Origin: Lachnospiraceae bacterium
GTDB taxonomy: Bacteria; Bacillota; Clostridia; Lachnospirales; Lachnospiraceae
Assembly (NCBI GenBank): GCA_016282215.1
Contig: JAEEKC010000246.1
Coordinates: 1 to 15,989, forward strand
Length of the DNA stretch: 15,989 nt
Reading direction: 5' to 3'
The position numbers were made by a program, and so were the translations under genes. The notes beneath the pieces were generated by a model. That model saw only the letters and a list, made by a program, of their open reading frames with translations. It ran no database searches and was not told the DNA's origin. Positions 7,811-13,461 of this stretch are shown piece by piece (positions within the stretch are counted from its first letter, which is position 1; each line of letters opens with the position of its first letter).

Positions 7811-7862
7811 TGGCCCCTCATCAGTCGCCTTCGGCGACAGCTTCCCCCATAGGGGGAAGCCT
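7811..7862. repeat. REP-like double-hairpin element in malQ-aminopeptidase gap
   Basis: Two perfect hairpins lie side by side. The first has 6-bp arms GTCGCC/GGCGAC (7824-7829, 7833-7838) with a TTC loop. The second has 9-bp arms GCTTCCCCC/GGGGGAAGC (7840-7848, 7852-7860) with an ATA loop. A CCCCTCATCA block precedes them. From memory, very similar elements are dispersed in many copies through genomes of gut Clostridia; I cannot verify this here. There is no U-tract on either side, so it is not a classic terminator. It lies in the 131-base gap between malQ and the aminopeptidase gene, in which I see nothing else. Confidence 0.75.
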
Positions 7863-7894
7863 TTACATAGATACCGAGCATCTTTATAACTTTC

Positions 7895-9589
7895 TCATCT
7901 CGGCACGCGTCCGTAGATTTCCGTCATGCTGCGGATGGAACGTGCCAGGTCATCGGACAGGAAATTCGGAACCAGTCTCCATTCCCAGTTGCCTTCGCCG
8001 CTGCCCGGCATATTGATGCGGGCTTCTTTTCCCTTGGTCAGATAATCTGTTAAAGGCACGATGCAAAGGTCTGCGACCGAGCGATATGCCTCCCGGATCA
8101 TATCCCAGACAAAAGCACCATAATCCGAATTCATGGAATTGATATATTTGCGGGCGAACTGCCTTTCGCCTTCCTGGATCTCTTCCACCCAGGCACGCAT
8201 GGTGGTGTTGTCATGGGTTCCGGTATAGACAACGCATTTCTTCTCATGCTTGTGCGTCACATAATAGCTGTCCCAGCTGGTAAAGGCATACTGCAGAACC
8301 TTCATTCCCGGCAGGCCGCTGTCCCTGAGCAGTTTTTCATTTTCTGCCGTATTGTTGCCAAGGTCTTCTGCGATCATGGGAAGGACGCCGGTCTTTGTAT
8401 CCGCACAGTCCGTGCCGATAAAATCCTTTACCAGACGGTGCGGCAGCGCTTTCTTCAGTGCATTGAACAGATCCATGCCCGGACCCTTTTTGATCTCGCC
8501 TTCCCTTGCATTCTTTGCATCAAAAGGAATGGCATAATAGCTTTCAAATCCATGGAAATGATCCAGCCGGATCACATCATAAAATTCATAGTTCCGGTCG
8601 ATCCTCTTTACCCACCAGTCATAGCCGCTCTTTGCAAGCGCATCCCAGTCATAAAGCGGATTACCCCAGAGCTGTCCGTCCTGGGAAAATGCATCCGGCG
8701 GACATCCTGCCACCAGCGTAGGCTGCAGATCCTCATCCATACAGAATACTTCCGGATGAGACCATGCATCTGCGGAATCAAGGGATACATAAAACGGCAG
8801 GTCACCGATCACCTTCACCTTTTTGGAAAGGGCATAAGCATGCAGTGCTCTCCACTGACGGTCAAACATAAACTGCTGGAAATAGATAAAATCGATCTCC
8901 TCTGCCAGGTCCTTCTTTGCCTTAGCCAGCGTCTTTTCATCCCGCTTTTTATACTTCTCATCCCAGTCCTGCCAGGACTTGTTTTCCTGCTCCTTTTTGA
9001 TCGCACAGAACAGCGCATAATCCTCCAGCCAGAACTGCTCCGCTGCCAGGAAGGAGGCATACTGCTCATCCATGGGCCTGTCATCAGGTTTGAATTCCTG
9101 CGTCCCCCGGTTCTCACCGTCAGCGTCCTTTTCCTTTGATGCTGCCTTATCCTTCTTAGCGGATGCGGCACCCTTTTTGTTAGCAGTTGCTAACTTTTTC
9201 GCCTGCTTTGCAGCTTCTTCCCTGTCCACCTTTTCACAAAAACGGCCGAAGGCGGTTCGAAGTAGATCGAACCTGTTTTCATAAAGTGCGCCGTAGTCTA
9301 CCTTCTCAACGTTGTCTCCGAAAAACTTTGCATTTGCCTCATCCCTGGTTAAAAGTCCGTCTTCGATCAGTGCTTCCGGGCTGATAAAATAGGGATTTCC
9401 GGCAAAGGCGGAAAAAGGCTGGTAGGGTGAGTTCCCATAGCCTGTAGGACCCACCGGAAGGATCTGCCAAAAGCCTGTCCCGGACTTTTCCAAAAAGTCC
9501 ACAAACTCATAGGCTTCCTTCGAAAAACAGCCGATGCCGAACTTACTCGGCAACGAAAACACCGGTTGCAGAATACCGCTTTCTCTCAT
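7895..9589 (-). CDS. malQ: 4-alpha-glucanotransferase (amylomaltase, GH77)
   Basis: This enzyme is predicted to transfer alpha-1,4-glucan segments between maltooligosaccharides during cytosolic maltodextrin or glycogen metabolism. The 564-residue product carries the GH77 hallmarks: SPYQPFSAFAGNP (54-66), nucleophile Asp343 in VIRLDHFHG, acid/base Glu408 in IAEDLG, and the third carboxylate Asp460 in GTHDN. Members are usually about 500 residues. The extra length is a lysine/alanine-rich low-complexity stretch at about 128-171. The start at 9589 has AGGAG 11 bases upstream, and an in-frame stop just before it excludes a longer form. It follows the flippase gene after a 104-base gap without a clear terminator. 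Confidence 0.95.
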   Translation of the reverse strand: MRESGILQPVFSLPSKFGIGCFSKEAYEFVDFLEKSGTGFWQILPVGPTGYGNSPYQPFSAFAGNPYFISPEALIEDGLLTRDEANAKFFGDNVEKVDYGALYENRFDLLRTAFGRFCEKVDREEAAKQAKKLATANKKGAASAKKDKAASKEKDADGENRGTQEFKPDDRPMDEQYASFLAAEQFWLEDYALFCAIKKEQENKSWQDWDEKYKKRDEKTLAKAKKDLAEEIDFIYFQQFMFDRQWRALHAYALSKKVKVIGDLPFYVSLDSADAWSHPEVFCMDEDLQPTLVAGCPPDAFSQDGQLWGNPLYDWDALAKSGYDWWVKRIDRNYEFYDVIRLDHFHGFESYYAIPFDAKNAREGEIKKGPGMDLFNALKKALPHRLVKDFIGTDCADTKTGVLPMIAEDLGNNTAENEKLLRDSGLPGMKVLQYAFTSWDSYYVTHKHEKKCVVYTGTHDNTTMRAWVEEIQEGERQFARKYINSMNSDYGAFVWDMIREAYRSVADLCIVPLTDYLTKGKEARINMPGSGEGNWEWRLVPNFLSDDLARSIRSMTEIYGRVPR

Positions 9590-9627
9590 AACTTACTTCA
9601 CTCCTAACTGAACATTAATATTATTCC

Positions 9628-9646
9628 TCCGGTTTTTCATACCGGA
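9628..9646 (-). other. Short hairpin in malQ leader
   Basis: A 6-bp inverted repeat (TCCGGT/ACCGGA) with a 7-base loop lies between the flippase stop and malQ. The downstream arm runs into a GGAGG that serves only a three-codon frame (ATG at 9615, stop overlapping the malQ ribosome binding site). There is no U-run, so I do not call it a terminator. The rest of the 104-base gap shows nothing I can support. Confidence 0.35.
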
Positions 9647-9693
9647 TTCTATTTGATTTATGGATGAATCTATCTTCTGTTTTATCTGTTAAT

Positions 9694-11448
9694 TCAATCC
9701 TTCTTTTTCCGTTGTTTCTCTTGTTTTTCCCGCATTTTCTTCATTTGTTTTTCAGCCTTCTCCTGAAATTTCTTCTTGTTTTCTTCCCACTTCTGCCGGG
9801 GATCCTGCAGAAGTTTTGTCTTTTTCAGGACACGTACCACCTTATCGCCCTTCGGAACGGCCAAGAGTTCTTCCTCCGTAATGCCGCCTCTTCGAAGTAC
9901 TAAGATCGCGTAGATCCCGACGCCGATGGCAATGGCAAAGAAAAGTGCCAGGATATTGCTGCCCACCAGATCATACACCACGCGGTAAGCTGCATGGGCA
10001 AAAGTCCCCATCAAAAGTGCTGCATAGATCGGAACGACAAAGGTCCTGTAGATCTCCTGTCTGTAACCAAGGCTCCTTCGCACCGCGATCTGATTGAGGA
10101 TGCACATCAGAAGCGAATACAGGATCATAGCAATTGATAACGAATAAAGGCCTAAATTCGTAAACACCAGCAGTACCACCAACACGATGGTCTGCACCAC
10201 CAGGGCTGCCGCTGCATGGCGGACCGGCGTATTCACTTTGCCAATAGCCTGCAGCACCGCATTCGTCAGGGTTGACAAGGCATAAAAGACGACGGTCACG
10301 CAGATGGAACGCAGCAGGTCCGATGCCAGCTGCAGTGACATTTTCTGCGGAAACAAAAGTCTCGTCACCGGCTCCGCAAGCGCCGTCAGACCGATCGCAC
10401 AGGGAATGGAGATCATCATCGTCACCTTAACCGCTGTCGCGATCTGCTGTTTTGCTTTTTCTTTATCTCCCCGGGCAAAGGAACCGGAGATGCTCGGAAT
10501 CACGGCCGATGACATGGCAGAGGAAATGGCAATGGGAATGTTTGCGATCACCACAGCCTTGCCGGCAAAGATCCCGTAATTGATGGCGATCTGTGACGCT
10601 GACAGCCGGTACATATGCTTCATGACCTTGGAATAAATGGTCTGGTTTAAGGACGTTGAAAAATTGTAAATAAAGGTACTCAGGATAAAGGGCGTCACCA
10701 CATGAAGGATCACGGAAAAGCATTCCTTCATGCTCATAAGCCGTTCATCCGCTTTCCCCGGTCCCATAGCTTCCACGATCTCACTGCGATGCCGGAAAAA
10801 GATGGTCGTGGTGAAGATCAACGCGAGCAGCACGCCGCTGCCGGTTCCGAGGGCACTTCCCATGGCACCGCGCATGGCAACAGTTGTCGCATCCGAGCCG
10901 GTTGCAAAGTGGATCAAAAGCCAGGCCGCGCCGATACTGACAACAGCATTTAAGATCTGTTCTAAGATCTGCGAGATCGAAGTCGGGAGCATGGTCTTAA
11001 AGGACTGGAAAAAACCTCTGCTCACGCCCAGGATCCCCGACAGAAAGATTGTCGGCACAAAGATCCGAAGCACCGGAACTGAACTCCCCTCAACCAAAAA
11101 CGGTGCAGCGAAATACGTCAGCACACTGGCCAGTCCGCCCACCACCAGCACATAATACAGGCTGCACTGGACGATGCGCATGGCATTTTTGTTTTCCCCC
11201 ACAGCCAGATAACCGGATACCACCTTGGACATGGCAGACGGTATGCTGTAGGAAGAAATCAAAAGTATGATGGTATAGATATTATAAGCATGGGTATAGT
11301 AACCGTTGCCCTCGTCCCCGATGATCTGGGTCAGGGGCGCACGGTATAAGATGCCGATGATACGGACGATGATCCCTGCGACTGCCAGGATCCCCGCCTG
11401 CATAACGAAACCTCCCATATGCCTTCTTTTTTTTGCGTCTTCCTTCAT
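9694..11448 (-). CDS. MOP-superfamily lipid/oligosaccharide flippase, SpoVB/YtgP-like
   Basis: This is a 584-residue polytopic membrane protein with about 12-14 hydrophobic segments, of the MATE/MOP superfamily (polysaccharide transporter branch). The N-terminal pattern GILYRAPLTQIIGDEGNGYY (31-50), followed by ISSYSIPSAMSKVVS, is typical of the Firmicutes SpoVB/YtgP group. Some members of that group flip lipid-linked peptidoglycan precursors (MurJ function) or act in spore cortex formation. Which substrate this one moves cannot be told from sequence. The last 49 residues (536-584) form a strongly basic lysine/glutamate tail, longer than usual and probably helical. The start at 11448 is preceded by GAGGGG. 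No convincing terminator separates it from malQ. Confidence 0.88.
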   Translation of the reverse strand: MKEDAKKRRHMGGFVMQAGILAVAGIIVRIIGILYRAPLTQIIGDEGNGYYTHAYNIYTIILLISSYSIPSAMSKVVSGYLAVGENKNAMRIVQCSLYYVLVVGGLASVLTYFAAPFLVEGSSVPVLRIFVPTIFLSGILGVSRGFFQSFKTMLPTSISQILEQILNAVVSIGAAWLLIHFATGSDATTVAMRGAMGSALGTGSGVLLALIFTTTIFFRHRSEIVEAMGPGKADERLMSMKECFSVILHVVTPFILSTFIYNFSTSLNQTIYSKVMKHMYRLSASQIAINYGIFAGKAVVIANIPIAISSAMSSAVIPSISGSFARGDKEKAKQQIATAVKVTMMISIPCAIGLTALAEPVTRLLFPQKMSLQLASDLLRSICVTVVFYALSTLTNAVLQAIGKVNTPVRHAAAALVVQTIVLVVLLVFTNLGLYSLSIAMILYSLLMCILNQIAVRRSLGYRQEIYRTFVVPIYAALLMGTFAHAAYRVVYDLVGSNILALFFAIAIGVGIYAILVLRRGGITEEELLAVPKGDKVVRVLKKTKLLQDPRQKWEENKKKFQEKAEKQMKKMREKQEKQRKKKD

Positions 11449-11533
11449 GAATTCCCCTCAGAACGAAGCAGTGTTTTTCTGCTTATCATAACGATTTACA
11501 GCCTCGCAAATCATCTTGCAAATACGCACAAAG

Positions 11534-11563
11534 CGAGTAGGGGAAACGCATTTCCCCTACCCG
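11534..11563 (-). terminator. Strong hairpin after the secreted-protein pair, possible terminator
   Basis: A 13-bp stem (11534-11546 with 11551-11563) closes a four-base loop. On the minus-strand RNA one pair is G-U; on the plus strand the same position is an A-C mismatch, so the stem is better formed in minus-strand RNA. The U-tract after it is weak (CTTTG). It lies 64 bases after the stop of the second secreted gene. The 178-base gap otherwise holds the upstream region of the flippase gene, where I see no confident promoter. Confidence 0.55.
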
Positions 11564-11626
11564 TTTTCTTCATTGCATTTTTCTAAATTACTTTTTCTCT
11601 TATTTCATTTCTGAACAGAGCTTATA

Positions 11627-12472
11627 TCATTTCCTGTTCATCGTATACAGATAATAATAGGTCTCGCTCTCATCGCCCGTTTTCTTTTCTACATAGGTGA
11701 TGCGGATATCCGTACACGGGAAAAGCCTGTTGTACTCTGACTTTGAACTGTAATTGTCCGAAGTATACTTTTCCTGCTTGGCCAGTTTAATGGTCTTGTT
11801 GTTCTTTACGGTTTTGATCACCGATTTCCCATCCTTGCCGGTTGTGATCACTTCGATCTTTTTCAGTTTGAATCCCTTATTCATCGTTACGGACAGTTTT
11901 CCGCTGGTCGTCTTTGTATAAGGATAAATATCATAGATGTTCTTTCCTGCATAAGTAATCTTCTTAACAGGTGATTTCGTTTCCGGATAGGTGGTCTTCA
12001 CCTTGATCGTCTTTGTGCAGCGAACAGTGCCATCAGCCTTTACAACATCAAAGGTCACTTTATAACTTCCCTTTTTCTTGGCGAAACAGGAAATATAGAT
12101 ACTGCTGTAATCAGTCTTGATCTCATACTTCGGCGGAATGTAATTTCCATTATCGTCATAAGTATAACCGCTAACACGCTCTTTGTATTTATTATAACGT
12201 CTTTCTGTGACCTTAGCGATCAGATTCGAACTGGACGCTTTTACATTCTGCACTGTATCACCGTCATTTTGCAGATAAATATAAGAATGAGCGCCGCCGC
12301 CGCAGTAATATCTTTCGGCATTGCCGACCTGGCAGTACATAATATCATCATAGTTCACGCCGTTCGCGCTGTCCTGTACGTATTCTGCTGCAGCAGACCG
12401 CGGCATGCCAATGACAGCCACGATAGCAAGTACAGCGATCATCAAAGATTGTATTTTAATCTTAGTACGCAT
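11627..12472 (-). CDS. Secreted protein of unknown function, paralogue of the next gene upstream
   Basis: I do not recognise a named family. The 281-residue product has a clear signal peptide (Lys-rich start, hydrophobic 9-23, likely cleavage after SAAA at 29). The rest looks beta-rich, with many Lys, Tyr and Thr and strand-like alternations such as YKVTFDVVKADGTV (137-150) and KTIKVKTTY (154-162). This could be Ig-like folds, though no known repeat is evident. There is no LPxTG, lipobox or S-layer motif, so it may be released or loosely bound. The mature part has five cysteines (47, 57, 129, 152, 253), absent in its paralogue. I chose the ATG at 12472, because AAGGAGG lies 7 bases upstream, over a longer frame from 12526 that overlaps the previous gene. 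Confidence 0.85.
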   Translation of the reverse strand: MRTKIKIQSLMIAVLAIVAVIGMPRSAAAEYVQDSANGVNYDDIMYCQVGNAERYYCGGGAHSYIYLQNDGDTVQNVKASSSNLIAKVTERRYNKYKERVSGYTYDDNGNYIPPKYEIKTDYSSIYISCFAKKKGSYKVTFDVVKADGTVRCTKTIKVKTTYPETKSPVKKITYAGKNIYDIYPYTKTTSGKLSVTMNKGFKLKKIEVITTGKDGKSVIKTVKNNKTIKLAKQEKYTSDNYSSKSEYNRLFPCTDIRITYVEKKTGDESETYYYLYTMNRK

Positions 12473-12506
12473 CTGTTTTCCTCCTTTATTCCTGTCTGAT
12501 CTGTCA

Positions 12507-13349
12507 TCAGTTCTGTTTGAATACATAATAGTATGCGGTTTCCACGGTCTTCAGTTTCTTATCGTAGATCGTTACCTTGATCTCTGTCATGGGATAGATA
12601 TAATCATACTCTGTTCCCGATGCGGAACCATAACTGTCTTCGTCCGTGATGCTGTTATAATCTTCTTCCGTAAACTTGGCAACGCTTGTCAGGGCTACCT
12701 TCCCTTTGTTCTTAATGGTCTTATATGTTATATTGCCATTTGCATCATAGTTCCCGTACTCGATCTTTTTCAGCGAAAAATCTTTTCCGAGCTTGATCGC
12801 AAATTTACCGGAACCCTTTTTGGTCAGGATGCTGTTATAATTGAACTCTTTTCCGTTAAAGGTTACTTTTTCTACTCTATTTGAATATCCCACAAATACT
12901 TTGATCTTTTTGGAAAAAATGGTTTTTCCCTTTTCATCCTTTACGGTAAGGGTAACCGTACCGGTTCCTTCCTTTTCACCATAGACCGCAATACCTGCTG
13001 TTCTCTTATATTTGGTAGCGTCCTCAGAATACTCATGGCCGTTGAACCAGGAATTCTCTCTCGAGATGGTAGAAACTCTGGTCACCTTTGTGATCAGATT
13101 GGAAGAGGCCTTCGCACTCACCTTATAACCTGCCTTCGGCAGATAAACCGAAATGCTGTCATTGGTTGTCGACCTTGCATAGATCCTGATGGCCGTCGGA
13201 TACTCGATCCCGGTCTTCTTGTCCACAACATAGGTGTGGGTCTTGGGCTCTGCTGCCTGCGCCTTGTCCGCAAAACCGGCGATCACAAACAAAGCCGTCA
13301 GCATGGCAAGGACAGTCAGTTTCAAGAGATTACTGTTTCTTGTTTTCAT
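12507..13349 (-). CDS. Secreted protein of unknown function, first of a tandem pair
   Basis: I do not recognise a named family. The 280-residue product begins with a signal peptide (hydrophobic 9-26, cleavage likely after KAQA at 32-33). The mature part is beta-rich and lacks cysteine. It aligns along most of its length with the next gene. Shared blocks include KASSNLITKVT (80-90), GTVTLTVKDEKGKTIFSKKIKV (in 130-151), FSLKKIE (191-197), the run YPMTEIKVT (252-260) and a Tyr-rich end ETAYYYVF (270-277). No anchor motif is seen. The start has AAAGGAGG about 7 bases upstream. It is 34 bases ahead of its paralogue, so the two are probably co-transcribed after a tandem duplication. Function is unknown. 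Confidence 0.85.
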   Translation of the reverse strand: MKTRNSNLLKLTVLAMLTALFVIAGFADKAQAAEPKTHTYVVDKKTGIEYPTAIRIYARSTTNDSISVYLPKAGYKVSAKASSNLITKVTRVSTISRENSWFNGHEYSEDATKYKRTAGIAVYGEKEGTGTVTLTVKDEKGKTIFSKKIKVFVGYSNRVEKVTFNGKEFNYNSILTKKGSGKFAIKLGKDFSLKKIEYGNYDANGNITYKTIKNKGKVALTSVAKFTEEDYNSITDEDSYGSASGTEYDYIYPMTEIKVTIYDKKLKTVETAYYYVFKQN

Positions 13350-13406
13350 GATATTCCTCCTTTTAATTGATTATTAGTATTTCGGCCCAAAATATCCATA
13401 CTGGGC

Positions 13407-13435
13407 TTTATACTTTTTTTAAATTAATATTGCAA
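13407..13435 (-). promoter_or_regulatory. Predicted promoter of the secreted-protein pair
   Basis: On the minus strand there is a -10 box TATAAA (13407-13412), a 17-base AT-rich spacer containing a run of seven A, and a -35 box TTGCAA (13430-13435; 4 of 6). Transcription would start near 13400, leaving a leader of about 50 bases before the ATG at 13349. An inverted repeat, GCCCA/TGGGC inside AGTAT/ATACT, overlaps the -10 box and start site and could be an operator or an RNA structure. Confidence 0.5.
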
Positions 13436-13453
13436 AAGGATCTGCATCCTTCT
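13434..13453 (-). terminator. Short hairpin after the chemoreceptor gene, weak terminator candidate
   Basis: Minus-strand RNA can form an 8-bp stem (AGAAGGAT with ATCCTTTT, one G-U pair) with a four-base GCAG loop, 8 bases after the chemoreceptor stop codon. Its last U residues overlap the -35 box of the next promoter by two bases. The sequence that follows is AU-rich but not a clean U-run, so termination may be partial. Confidence 0.4.
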
Positions 13454-13461
13454 ACGGATCA

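Noticed and set aside
7764..7811. Longer N-terminus for the aminopeptidase
   Set aside because: The ATG at 7811 lacks a ribosome binding site, while AGGAG is well placed before the ATG at 7763, where family similarity begins.
8213..9139. Plus-strand open frame of 308 codons across malQ
   Set aside because: It is antisense to an intact GH77 gene, with improbable composition (Ile, His, Cys, Arg) and no initiation signal.
11449..11533. Possible promoter for the flippase gene
   Set aside because: A TATGAT -10-like box is present, but no acceptable -35 box occurs at 15-18 bases.
12473..12526. Longer N-terminus for the second secreted protein, overlapping the first
   Set aside because: The extension is polar and would hide the signal peptide, while AAGGAGG lies right before the internal ATG at 12472.
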